Below, one piece after another: positions 9,659-18,290 of a stretch of DNA of 64,000 bases; position 1 is the first letter of the stretch; every line of letters starts with the position of its first letter. The translations under genes were made by a program, and so were the position numbers. The notes under the pieces are model-generated. The model saw only the letters and a program-made list of their open reading frames with translations. It had not been told where the DNA came from and searched no databases. The stretch spans positions 372,001 to 436,000 of the forward strand of contig NZ_AUBF01000006.1 of the NCBI RefSeq assembly GCF_000429105.1, in the 5' to 3' direction. This DNA comes from Schaalia suimastitidis DSM 15538. Lineage in GTDB: Bacteria; Actinomycetota; Actinomycetes; Actinomycetales; Actinomycetaceae.

Positions 9659-10395
9659 GTGAGTCGACGCTGAGTATCGGTGTGCTTTTGCCAGAAATTT
9701 TGGGCACATACGGTGATACGGGGAATGCGCACGTCCTTGCCGAACGTGCTATTCGCAGAGGTATCGATGCTCGAGTGTACTCGGTGGGATTAGGGGATGA
9801 TATCCCTGCCGAATTGGATATCTACACCCTGGGTGGCGGTGAAGATACCGCTCAAATGCTGGCGGCAGAAAAACTGCGTACAGACCCCGGTCTTGTGCGC
9901 GCCCTTGACGCAGGACGACCCCTGCTGGCTATCTGCGCATCCATGCAGGTTTTAGGTCATTGGTACTGTGATGCGCGCGGACAACAGGTGGCAGGTCTTG
10001 GTGCGCTAGACGTCACCACCACTGCAGGTTCGAGTCGTGCAATCGGTGAACTCGTGACGCACCCATTGGTTGATGGGTTAACTGAGAAACTGACTGGCTT
10101 TGAAAACCACGGTGGGCGAACAATACTTGGCGTCGCCGCACAGCCGCTGGGCAGGGTACTTGCGGGTATCGGCAACTGCGAAGCCGCAGTTGATGACCAG
10201 GACGGACGCTGCGGTGTTGACGGCGCTGTTCAGGGTTCCATTATTGCGACCTATCTGCATGGCCCTGTGCTGGCGCGAAATCCGGAGCTTGCTGACCTTA
10301 TTCTCAGTCGAGCAACCGGTGCCACGATGGACCCGCTTGAGGTGCCAGCTGTGTCCCAGCTCAGGCGTGAACGGTTAGCGGCAGCGGGGTGTTGA
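9655..10395 (+). CDS. gatD: Lipid II isoglutaminyl synthase, glutaminase subunit GatD
   Basis: A class I-type glutamine amidotransferase of 246 residues that releases ammonia from glutamine for MurT. The nucleophile cysteine lies in ICASMQVLG (about residue 104), where many homologues read ICGGYQ; the catalytic histidine is in TYLHGPVLARNPELAD. The oxyanion region GGGEDTAQ is present. The start overlaps the murT stop as ATGA, so the two are translationally coupled, as expected for a 1:1 complex acting at the inner face of the membrane. Confidence 0.94.
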   Translation: MSESTLSIGVLLPEILGTYGDTGNAHVLAERAIRRGIDARVYSVGLGDDIPAELDIYTLGGGEDTAQMLAAEKLRTDPGLVRALDAGRPLLAICASMQVLGHWYCDARGQQVAGLGALDVTTTAGSSRAIGELVTHPLVDGLTEKLTGFENHGGRTILGVAAQPLGRVLAGIGNCEAAVDDQDGRCGVDGAVQGSIIATYLHGPVLARNPELADLILSRATGATMDPLEVPAVSQLRRERLAAAGC

Positions 10396-10487
10396 CCACG
10401 TGAAAGACATTTGCTACCGAACAGGCAATATGGGTGCATGCTCGTTACGCTTAGTATCACCACAACCACCAAATGGGGAGTGTCACC

Positions 10488-11240
10488 ATGTCACCTTCAA
10501 ATAACGACGAACCGCGTTACGGACGTCGTTCGCAAGACTGGACACCGCAGCACAACAGTGAGGGAAGTTCTGGTGAGCGGACGACCCCGTGGCCACAGTA
10601 TGGCCAAGTGAACCCTGATCTTGCCTCTGGTGCCCCGTCGCATGTGGGGGCTGTGCCTCCTGTTGGTGGTACTACGCCTCAGGCGACAGGCGGCGGCATC
10701 TACGCTGGCCCAACACCAAAACTTCCCTCACGTCGCGGAGCCACGTTGACACTTGTCTTCGGCTTGATCCTCAGTTTCGTGGTTGCCCCCATGGTTTTTG
10801 TGGGCGGCCTCATCATGAACGGTAGCCTGATGGATAAGGTGGCGTCAGCGCGAGTCCTTGAGAGCGGCGATAGCGTCACTATTGACTCTTCGGGCTCCTA
10901 CTACGTGGTCCCGTCGTCAACCGATGTGTATGCCTGCACCCTCACCGGTGCAGATGGGGTGGGCCACCCGATGGAAGCCGCACCGCTGGCCACCGGTTTC
11001 CAAATCTACGACCTCACCCCGGGTACCTATACCCTCACCTGCGAGGGCGAAGGTGTTTTTACCCTTGAAGGTATGAGTTTTTACTCCCAGTCAGATGTAT
11101 TGGCGGTGGGCCTGTCAGCATTTGGGTGGGCGTCGCTGGTTGGTGTCATCGGTATTGTTGTGGCCATCGTTGGTATTATTCGACTCGTTGGCGTTAACCG
11201 TCGTCGGCGTGAGGTACTGAGGGCAAGCGGTCGTTGGTAA
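10488..11240 (+). CDS. Membrane protein of unknown function with exposed central domain
   Basis: A 250-residue protein of an unrecognised family. The first 80 residues are polar, Pro/Gly/Ser-rich and probably cytoplasmic and disordered. A membrane segment follows (about 88-112), then a 90-residue region rich in beta-type sequence with two cysteines (YACTLTGAD and YTLTCEGEG) that could form an extracytoplasmic disulfide, then a second membrane segment (about 203-232) and an Arg-rich tail. ATG at 10488 is preferred because GGGGAG lies seven bases upstream. This architecture recurs in actinobacterial hypothetical proteins, but I can assign no function. Confidence 0.7.
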   Translation: MSPSNNDEPRYGRRSQDWTPQHNSEGSSGERTTPWPQYGQVNPDLASGAPSHVGAVPPVGGTTPQATGGGIYAGPTPKLPSRRGATLTLVFGLILSFVVAPMVFVGGLIMNGSLMDKVASARVLESGDSVTIDSSGSYYVVPSSTDVYACTLTGADGVGHPMEAAPLATGFQIYDLTPGTYTLTCEGEGVFTLEGMSFYSQSDVLAVGLSAFGWASLVGVIGIVVAIVGIIRLVGVNRRRREVLRASGRW

Positions 11241-11319
11241 CGACACGTTACACCTATAGTGGTTCAAATAGTGGGCACTATGCTTGCGCTCACATAGTAC
11301 GTGCGTCAAAGATTGAATT

Positions 11320-12615
11320 ATGAATCCATCAGCGCATCTACAGTCATCCTCAACCTCTTTCGCGCCCGGCCTGCGCTACCCAGCGCCAGATGTGGCACGC
11401 GGCCTGATGCTGCTCCTTATTGCAATGGCCAATGTGCCTGTATGGCTGTTGATCTTCCCGGGTGATCCGCAGATGAGTGTCGCAGATCAGTGGTGGGTGC
11501 TCATCCGAGGACTCCTCATTGATCACCGCATCTACCCGCTCTTCGCCATGCTTTTTGGTTTCGGTTTAGCGACTATGGTCGCGCGCCGCCAACAGGCGCA
11601 TGTCGCGAAGCGGACCGCTGAGCTGGATGAACGAATGCCAGGTATGCCTGACCAGTTGCGCGCGGAATGGCTGGCAACATTCGAAGACGAGGCGCGCCTC
11701 GATTCGCGTCGCCTTCTACGGCGGCGAGGCTGGTGGATGCTCCTATTCGGCATGGTCCACTCCTTTATTTTCTTCGGCGACATCATTGGTGCCTATGCGT
11801 TAATAGCTGTGTTATTTGCCGGTGTCATCGCCTCTGGTCGTAAAGTTCCGATGATCGTGTGGAGCTGTGTTTTCCTGCTCATTGTGCTGCTTTTGGGTTT
11901 GTCGCAAGGGTGGGCAATGCAGCAAGGGTTCGCGGGTACAAATATCGACACCATGAATTACGAGTATTTCTTGGGATGGTGGTACCCCATTTCGGGATTG
12001 ATAACGTGGGCGATCGGCTCGGTCATGACACTCGTTGGCGCCATGGTGGTACCCAGCATGTTCTTCGGCGTGTGGCTGGCGCAAACTGATTACCTCACCA
12101 GGCCGGACCTGCATCGTGCATTCCTTGCTGTCGTGTCCATCCTTGGTCTGTGCGGCGGGGCTTTGACGGCCCTTCTCCACAGTTTGAAGCGTGCGGCTTT
12201 TGCTGAAGCAGAGCCATTCTATGCCTATGTCCTGCAGGAGATCGGTGGTTTCCTTGGTGCCGTCGGCTGGCTTGCATTGCTGGCTTTGATGGCGGGACCG
12301 GCCCGCGAACAGCTGTCGACGTGGCAGAAGGTATTGTCTGCGGTGGGGCGGCGTTCAATGACGGCCTATATCTCCCAATCGGTCCTCTTTGCCACGATTT
12401 TCCTTGTCCTTGGGTTTGTGGGAGCGCAACAGCCATCGCAGGTGATGGCAGCAGGGATCGCAGTCCTCGTGTGGCTTATTACAGTCGTGATGTGTGTGGC
12501 GATGGATCATGCAGGTAAGACGCGTGGTCCGCTGGAAGTGTTACTTCGACGTGCGGTGGCTCGTTCAGCAAAGCCTCGGAAACTCCAAGAAATACCGTTT
12601 GCTCCTGCAGTGTAG
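11320..12615 (+). CDS. DUF418 (YeiB-like) membrane protein
   Basis: A 431-residue polytopic membrane protein. The N-terminus PDVARGLMLLLIAMANVP and the following DHRIYPLFAMLFGFGLA are characteristic of the DUF418/YeiB group, which is distantly related to membrane acyltransferases such as OpgC and COG2311. About ten membrane helices are predicted by eye, and a charged cytoplasmic loop occupies about residues 88-135. The C-terminal half contains the typical VGRRSMTAYISQS segment. Substrate unknown. No good ribosome-binding site precedes ATG 11320, and its start is the least certain point. Confidence 0.85.
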   Translation: MNPSAHLQSSSTSFAPGLRYPAPDVARGLMLLLIAMANVPVWLLIFPGDPQMSVADQWWVLIRGLLIDHRIYPLFAMLFGFGLATMVARRQQAHVAKRTAELDERMPGMPDQLRAEWLATFEDEARLDSRRLLRRRGWWMLLFGMVHSFIFFGDIIGAYALIAVLFAGVIASGRKVPMIVWSCVFLLIVLLLGLSQGWAMQQGFAGTNIDTMNYEYFLGWWYPISGLITWAIGSVMTLVGAMVVPSMFFGVWLAQTDYLTRPDLHRAFLAVVSILGLCGGALTALLHSLKRAAFAEAEPFYAYVLQEIGGFLGAVGWLALLALMAGPAREQLSTWQKVLSAVGRRSMTAYISQSVLFATIFLVLGFVGAQQPSQVMAAGIAVLVWLITVVMCVAMDHAGKTRGPLEVLLRRAVARSAKPRKLQEIPFAPAV

Positions 12616-12827
12616 GTTGCCCCAGGTGTGGGTGCGCGGCACGACGATGCGGACTTGCAGTCCTGTGCCCGCAGTGTAGGGCGCCCGAAGTGTGGGGAGT
12701 TGGGGAGCGGTCCAGTGCTGTCGATCCTCACGTGCGAGGCTGCCCAGCGTTGTTGGTGGCCGTGGCAATAGAGGACGGTATTCGCGGCCTCAAATGTCCA
12801 CGGTGAACCTGTGCCGTGGGTTCATGA
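12616..12827. repeat. Intergenic direct repeat after the DUF418 gene
   Basis: An imperfect 26-27-base direct repeat, GCAGTGTAGG-N2-GCCC-N3-GTGTGGG, occurs at 12607-12632 and 12671-12697. The first copy spans the stop codon of the DUF418 gene, so the downstream copy looks like a local duplication of the gene's 3' end. Nothing else is recognised in this stretch. Confidence 0.4.
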
Positions 12828-12880
12828 GGGAAGTAGATTCTCGTTTGTCGAAAATCTGCTTCCCTCGTGTCATTTTCGAC
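12828..12880 (+). terminator. Two mutually exclusive hairpins upstream of clpB
   Basis: Hairpin A pairs 12828-12843 (starting GGGAAGTAGATT) with 12849-12864: 14 Watson-Crick pairs, one G-U pair and one mismatch, five-base loop. Hairpin B pairs GTCGAAAAT (12847-12855) with ATTTTCGAC (12872-12880). They share 12847-12855 and cannot both form. A is most simply a terminator for upstream transcription; the overlap is unusual. Confidence 0.5.
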
Positions 12881-12886
12881 ATGCAA

Positions 12887-12919
12887 CATAAAGTTGAGCG
12901 TACTAGACTCAACTTTATG
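12887..12919 (+). promoter_or_regulatory. HAIR operator (HspR site) and clpB promoter
   Basis: A perfect 12-base inverted repeat, CATAAAGTTGAG / CTCAACTTTATG with nine bases between. The core GTTGAGC-N7-ACTCAAC matches the HAIR consensus CTTGAGT-N7-ACTCAAG bound by the heat-shock repressor HspR. A promoter TTGAGC (12894) - N16 - TATGAA (12916) lies within it, so bound repressor would block RNA polymerase. hspR itself is not in the window. Confidence 0.85.
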
Positions 12920-12990
12920 AATGGGGTTGGGCGCAGCGCCTTAAGAATGCAACCCCAAGACCGCAATGTCCCCACTGGAGGAAGACACAA

Positions 12991-15606
12991 ATGACCGAAA
13001 AATTCACCACAAAAGCGCAAGAGGCCATCTCCTCGGCGCTTCACAGTGCCCAAGCGGCGGCTAACCCCGAAGTTGACACCCTGCACGTTCTGGCAGCACT
13101 CCTTGAACAAAGTGATGGCATTGCCGTGGCACTCCTCAACGCCACAGGCGCAAATGTCCAACACATCGGAGCGCGCACCCGCAAGGCTCTAGTTTCGCTA
13201 CCAACCTTGCAAGGCGCAGCCACTCAACCGCGTGCCAGCGCTCACCTATCACAATGCCTGACAACAGCAGCCAAAGTTGCACAACAAGGTGGCGACCAGT
13301 ACATTTCCACCGAACACCTGCTTATCGCTATCGCCACAGGCGATGACGAGGCTGCACGCATCCTCACTAGCGAAGGAGCAGCCCTAGAAGGCCTCAACAG
13401 TGCACTGAAAGAACTGCGCCCAGAACCGCTGACCACCCCAGATCCCGAAGGGACATTTGAAGCACTCGAAAAATACGGTCGAGATCTGACTGAAGTAGCA
13501 CGCCAAGGCAAACTTGACCCTGTCATTGGTCGCGACACGGAAATTCGCCGCGTCATCCAAGTGCTGTCCCGCCGCACCAAAAACAACCCGGTGCTTATAG
13601 GTGAACCAGGCGTTGGTAAAACCGCAGTAGTAGAAGGCCTCGCTCAACGTATCGTTGCTGGCGATGTCCCTGATTCGCTGCGCGACAAACGCCTGATTGC
13701 CCTTGACCTCACCGGCATGGTGGCGGGCGCAAAATACCGGGGTGAATTCGAAGAACGTCTCAAGGCAGTCCTGACCGAAATCGAACGGTCTGACGGCCAA
13801 ATCATCACCTTTATCGACGAACTTCACACGGTCGTTGGTGCTGGCGGCAGCTCCGAAGGCGCAATGGATGCGGGCAATATGCTTAAACCCATGCTGGCCC
13901 GCGGTGAACTCCGCATGGTGGGCGCCACCACCTTGGATGAATACCGCGAAAACATTGAAAAAGACCCTGCCCTCGAACGTCGCTTCCAGCAAGTCTTCGT
14001 CGGTGAACCCAGCGTGGAAGACACGGTGGCAATCTTGCGCGGTATTGCTCCCAAATACGAGGCGCACCATAAGGTCACCATTTCTGATGGCGCCCTCGTT
14101 GCGGCGGCCCAGCTTTCTGACCGTTACATCACTGGCCGTCAACTACCCGACAAAGCCATCGACCTGATTGACGAGGCCGCATCACGCCTGCGCATGGAGC
14201 TGGATTCCAGCCCCGTTGAGATTGACCAACTGCGTCGTAGCGTCGATCGCCTCCGCATGGAGGAGTCCTACCTCACCGAATCCGACCCGGACGGAAAAGA
14301 TCCTGCGGCGGTGGAACGCCTCGACAAATTACGCGCTGACCTTGCTGACCAGCAGGAGGAACTGGCCGCACTCACTGCCCGCTGGGAAGCTGAAAAAGCC
14401 GGGCACAACCGCGTAGGTGACCTGCGCGTCCAACTGGACGAATTGCGGACCGCACTAGAGCTTGCCATACGCGAAAACCGTTGGGAGGAAGCTGGTCGCC
14501 TGCAAAACGGCGAAATACCAGCAGTCGAACGCGCCATTGCCGAGGCGGAGGCGCGTGAACAAGCAGGTGCCTCCGCCGCTGACGCGCCCGAACCAATGAT
14601 TGCCGAGAAGGTAGGTCCGGCAGAGATTGCTGAGGTCGTCGAAGCATGGACAGGCATACCTACGGGAAAACTGCTCCAAACAGAAACAGAGAAACTCCTC
14701 CACATGGAGGATGTCATTGCGCAACGATTGATAGGTCAAAAGACCGCAGTGGCGGCAGTAGCGAACGCTGTGCGGCGCTCGCGGGCGGGAATTGCCGACC
14801 CGGACCGTCCAACCGGGTCCTTCCTATTCCTGGGACCAACAGGTGTCGGCAAGACTGAACTGGCCAAATCGTTGGCGGAGTTCCTATTCGACGACGAACG
14901 TGCCATGGTGCGTATCGACATGAGTGAATACTCTGAAAAGCATTCAGTGGCACGTTTGGTGGGTGCGCCTCCTGGATATGTTGGTTACGAACAGGGTGGT
15001 CAGCTCACCGAAGCGGTGAGGCGCCGACCCTACTGTGTTGTCCTCCTTGATGAGGTAGAAAAGGCTGATCCTGAGGTATTTGATGTGCTTCTTCAAGTCC
15101 TTGATGACGGTCGACTCACAGATGGTCAGGGGCGGACAGTTGATTTCCGCAACGTCATCTTGGTATTGACCTCCAACCTTGGATCTCAGTACCTTGCCGA
15201 CCCTCTTGCTTCCGACGAAGAGAAACGCAATCAGGTGATGGCGGTTGTTCGTGCCGCATTTAAACCGGAGTTTCTTAACCGCCTTGACGAAACGGTGTTC
15301 TTCGACCCGCTGACCGGACCTGAACTTGCGCGGATCGTGGACCTCATGGTGACGGGCATGGAAAAGCGTCTGTCGCAGCGTCGCATTGATTTGACAGTCA
15401 GTGACGAGGCACGGGCGTGGCTTGCGCGCACCGGGCATGACCCAGCCTATGGGGCGCGGCCTTTGCGGCGCCTCGTCCAGCGAGAAATTGGTGATCCTCT
15501 TGCTCGTTTGCTGCTGGCAGGCGAGGTTGACGATGGGGGAGCGGTGCGCGTTGAGTGTGACGCAGACGCACATGCTTTGACTGTTCAAGCCGCGTCACCC
15601 GCGTAG
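12991..15606 (+). CDS. clpB: ATP-dependent disaggregase ClpB
   Basis: An 871-residue Hsp100 chaperone that, with the DnaK system, pulls polypeptides out of aggregates. Domains: N-terminal Clp-N repeats (1-145), AAA+ module 1 with [13 protein letters not shown] (about 205), a long coiled-coil middle domain (about 400-530, rich in Leu/Glu/Arg/Ala), AAA+ module 2 with [14 protein letters not shown], and the C-terminal small domain. The long middle domain and absence of a UVR motif and ClpP-binding loop separate it from ClpC. ATG at 12991 follows GGAGGA at a normal distance. Control by HspR is indicated by the HAIR element about 70 bases upstream. A strong terminator follows, so it is monocistronic. 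Confidence 0.97.
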   Translation: MTEKFTTKAQEAISSALHSAQAAANPEVDTLHVLAALLEQSDGIAVALLNATGANVQHIGARTRKALVSLPTLQGAATQPRASAHLSQCLTTAAKVAQQGGDQYISTEHLLIAIATGDDEAARILTSEGAALEGLNSALKELRPEPLTTPDPEGTFEALEKYGRDLTEVARQGKLDPVIGRDTEIRRVIQVLSRRTKNNPVLIGEPGVGKTAVVEGLAQRIVAGDVPDSLRDKRLIALDLTGMVAGAKYRGEFEERLKAVLTEIERSDGQIITFIDELHTVVGAGGSSEGAMDAGNMLKPMLARGELRMVGATTLDEYRENIEKDPALERRFQQVFVGEPSVEDTVAILRGIAPKYEAHHKVTISDGALVAAAQLSDRYITGRQLPDKAIDLIDEAASRLRMELDSSPVEIDQLRRSVDRLRMEESYLTESDPDGKDPAAVERLDKLRADLADQQEELAALTARWEAEKAGHNRVGDLRVQLDELRTALELAIRENRWEEAGRLQNGEIPAVERAIAEAEAREQAGASAADAPEPMIAEKVGPAEIAEVVEAWTGIPTGKLLQTETEKLLHMEDVIAQRLIGQKTAVAAVANAVRRSRAGIADPDRPTGSFLFLGPTGVGKTELAKSLAEFLFDDERAMVRIDMSEYSEKHSVARLVGAPPGYVGYEQGGQLTEAVRRRPYCVVLLDEVEKADPEVFDVLLQVLDDGRLTDGQGRTVDFRNVILVLTSNLGSQYLADPLASDEEKRNQVMAVVRAAFKPEFLNRLDETVFFDPLTGPELARIVDLMVTGMEKRLSQRRIDLTVSDEARAWLARTGHDPAYGARPLRRLVQREIGDPLARLLLAGEVDDGGAVRVECDADAHALTVQAASPA

Positions 15607-15629
15607 TAAGAGGCGCGGCTCCTTAGATG

Positions 15630-15702
15630 CCAGCCCCTGGTGAGGCGTGCACGATACGCGGTGGCGTGTGCACGTCTCACCAGGGGCTGGTCTTTATTTT
15701 TC
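15630..15702 (+). terminator. Strong intrinsic terminator after clpB
   Basis: CCAGCCCCTGGTGAG (15630-15644) pairs with CTCACCAGGGGCTGG (15676-15690), and CGTGCAC extends the stem inward against GTGCACG. The stem is followed immediately by TCTTTATTTTT. Confidence 0.9.
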
Positions 15703-15817
15703 TGAGTAATTACAGTGTGGGGAAATGTGTGCCCAGTGTCATAACAGGGGTGCGCAGGCAACGGCATCACCGACCGAGGCCCTCAACGGCTGAGAGAGAC
15801 CTCAGAGAGGAACGAAG

Positions 15818-18214
15818 ATGTTCACCTTCACTGCGAGAAGTGCGGCTGTCGCCATTGCGGCGGGACTTTTCATGGCATGTGCCTTGCCGGCCGTGGCGGT
15901 CCCTGACGATGATCAGGGCGCAGATACTGCAGCAACAGATAGCGTCGCCGTCACCGAGGTCCCTGCGGAAAGTGGGGCGGACGTTGCGGCAGGAATGGAG
16001 AGGGCGCCTGCGGCTGGGGCGGAAAGCGGGGCTGAGCCTGCGGCCATTGCAGAAGGCGGGGCGGAAGTTGCGGCCACTGCGGACGATGCGCCTGCGGCTG
16101 GGGCGGACAACTCCACCAGTGCTGCGAGTGCGCTCACCCCTATCCGTCACATTCAAGCACTGGGGCAAGGAGACGATTCTGCGCTTGTTGGCACGCAAGT
16201 GACGGTGCGGGGAATTGTCACCGGTGTGTATCCACGCAGCGAAAATGGTTTAGCCTCCACATTGGATGGTATGACCATCCAAACCCCCGGCAGTGGCGGC
16301 GTATGGGACCCCAGTCGAAGCTCCTCGGACGGGCTTTTCGTTTACCTGGGACGCGCTCAGGTCACCATGCCAACACTAGGGCAATGCGTCGAGGTGAAAG
16401 GCGTCATCGCCGAGTTCCCATCAACGACTGCCACAACACCAGCACAGACACCGAGCCTCACACAACTCACCACTAGTGCGCTCACTGTCGTTGAAGGCTG
16501 TGACCCAGTGTCACCCACACCGATCGATACCGTTCCAACGCCTGAGCAAATGGAAGCACTTGAATCCATGCTGATCGCCCCCCAAGGAACGTGGACGATC
16601 ACCGACAATTACCAAGCCAATATGTATGGCACCCTGTCAGTGACGCCTGGAACCGAGGTCCTCAAACAGGCCGCCGATGTCGTCGCTCCAGGGGAGCAAG
16701 CACGCGCATACGAGGCTCAAAACGCTGCACGGCACATTAACCTCGATGACGGCACCAATACCAATCTGAGCAGAGCAGCTGCCACCAGCGTGCCATTTGC
16801 CTATCTTGCCAATGGCGCACCTGCCCGGGTGGGCTACCACCTGACCTTCACTTCTCCAGTCATCCTTGATACGCGTCACGGCGCCTTCGTTTTCCAACCC
16901 ACTCGAATGGCGGCAGCTAACCCTGACCGCTCACCCGTGAGTATCACGGGAAGTCGACCCAGCGTGCCCACAGTCGAGGGGGACATCACTGTTGCAACAT
17001 TTAACGTCCTCAACTACTTCACTGACCTCGGGCAAAATGAAGCGGGATGCAAAGGCTATGCGGACCGGGACGGAAACTACGTCACAGCAAAAGACTGCAA
17101 AGTGCGCGGCGCATGGTCACTCCAAGCCTTCAACAATCAACAAACAAAAATAGTTCAAGCAATTACGGCCATTAATGCCGACGTTGTTGCGCTCGAAGAA
17201 ATCGAAAACCCTGTCGGTGCTGGTGTAGGGACCGACCGTGATGGCCCACTTCGCGCATTAGTTCACGCACTTAACGACCATGCAGGTGCCGACGTGTGGG
17301 CTGCCGTGCCAAGTCCAACGAAAATACCTGCCAATGAAGATGCCATTCGTGTGGCGTTCATCTATCAGCCATCCAGTGTCACCACCGTCGGTGAATCGAC
17401 GATACTTGACGACCCAGCCTTCACCGGTTTGGCACGTCAACCATTGGCTCAGGAATTCGCCCCAGTTGTCACTGACAGTCAAGAAGGACGCAATTTTGTG
17501 GTGATCGCCAACCACTTTAAGTCAAAGGGTTCCGTGCCGGTAGGTATGGAAGCAGGCAATACTGACACTGGTGACGGACAGGGGAATTCAAATGCGATAC
17601 GTGTGGCCCAAGCACAAGCATTGGCAACCTTTGCTGCGCAATACGCTGATAAGCCCACACTCCTCGTTGGTGATTTTAACGCCTACTCCAAAGAAGATCC
17701 GTTGAAGGTACTCACCGACGCCGGATGGGAACACACATCTGCTGGTGCCCACGCCTCGTATGTCTACAGTGGCCGCTCCGGCTCCCTTGATCACGTATTC
17801 GCAAATGCGGTGGCGTCGAGCTTGGTGACAAACGTCGCCTCGTGGGCACTGAATGCGCAAGAGTCCATTGCCTTCGAATACTCACGTGCTAATTACAACA
17901 CTCACCTGTTATTCGAAGCCGATAATCCGTACCGATCCTCTGACCACAACCCTGAAATCGTCGGTCTTGACGTTATTACCAATAAAGTTGTCCCTACTCC
18001 AAGCCCAGATCCAGGCACGACCGAACCAACCCCTGTACCGCCAAACAAGGCAGATAGCACGGGTGCTACGACAAAGGCCAGTGCATCGACCATGCGTCCA
18101 ACTAAGAAACCCACTATCGCAAAGACTGGTGTCGATCATGGCATTACATACCTCGCAGTGGTCTGTCTGATGTCAGGACTAGTTGTAGTTGCAATGCGAC
18201 GCCGTCACGCATAG
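15818..18214 (+). CDS. Secreted, wall-anchored ExeM/NucH-type endonuclease
   Basis: A 798-residue extracellular DNase. Order: signal peptide (1-28, ending ALPAVA), a 70-residue Ala/Glu-rich repetitive linker, an OB-like region typical of ExeM/NucH proteins (about 105-210), and an endonuclease/exonuclease/phosphatase domain (about 390-725) with VATFNVLNYF, EEIENP, HFKSKG, GDFNAY and SDHNP motifs carrying the metal and catalytic residues. The C-terminus has IAKTG, a hydrophobic helix and RRRH, a sorting signal of the LAxTG-like kind recognised by class E sortases. ATG 15818 follows AGAGAGGAACGA. It sits 76 bases before a 5'-nucleotidase with the same anchor type, suggesting sequential use of extracellular DNA. 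Confidence 0.9.
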   Translation: MFTFTARSAAVAIAAGLFMACALPAVAVPDDDQGADTAATDSVAVTEVPAESGADVAAGMERAPAAGAESGAEPAAIAEGGAEVAATADDAPAAGADNSTSAASALTPIRHIQALGQGDDSALVGTQVTVRGIVTGVYPRSENGLASTLDGMTIQTPGSGGVWDPSRSSSDGLFVYLGRAQVTMPTLGQCVEVKGVIAEFPSTTATTPAQTPSLTQLTTSALTVVEGCDPVSPTPIDTVPTPEQMEALESMLIAPQGTWTITDNYQANMYGTLSVTPGTEVLKQAADVVAPGEQARAYEAQNAARHINLDDGTNTNLSRAAATSVPFAYLANGAPARVGYHLTFTSPVILDTRHGAFVFQPTRMAAANPDRSPVSITGSRPSVPTVEGDITVATFNVLNYFTDLGQNEAGCKGYADRDGNYVTAKDCKVRGAWSLQAFNNQQTKIVQAITAINADVVALEEIENPVGAGVGTDRDGPLRALVHALNDHAGADVWAAVPSPTKIPANEDAIRVAFIYQPSSVTTVGESTILDDPAFTGLARQPLAQEFAPVVTDSQEGRNFVVIANHFKSKGSVPVGMEAGNTDTGDGQGNSNAIRVAQAQALATFAAQYADKPTLLVGDFNAYSKEDPLKVLTDAGWEHTSAGAHASYVYSGRSGSLDHVFANAVASSLVTNVASWALNAQESIAFEYSRANYNTHLLFEADNPYRSSDHNPEIVGLDVITNKVVPTPSPDPGTTEPTPVPPNKADSTGATTKASASTMRPTKKPTIAKTGVDHGITYLAVVCLMSGLVVVAMRRRHA

Positions 18215-18290
18215 GGTCCGCCACACATCCATCACACATCAATTCCCACCCCACAACACGACGACGTGTGCCCCACACGAAAGGAAGGAT

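Noticed and set aside
15627-16202. Open frame of 191 codons at the start of the nuclease gene
   Set aside because: It spans the clpB terminator and then overlaps the nuclease gene, whose signal peptide and domain content are clear; Arg/Leu/Pro-rich shadow.
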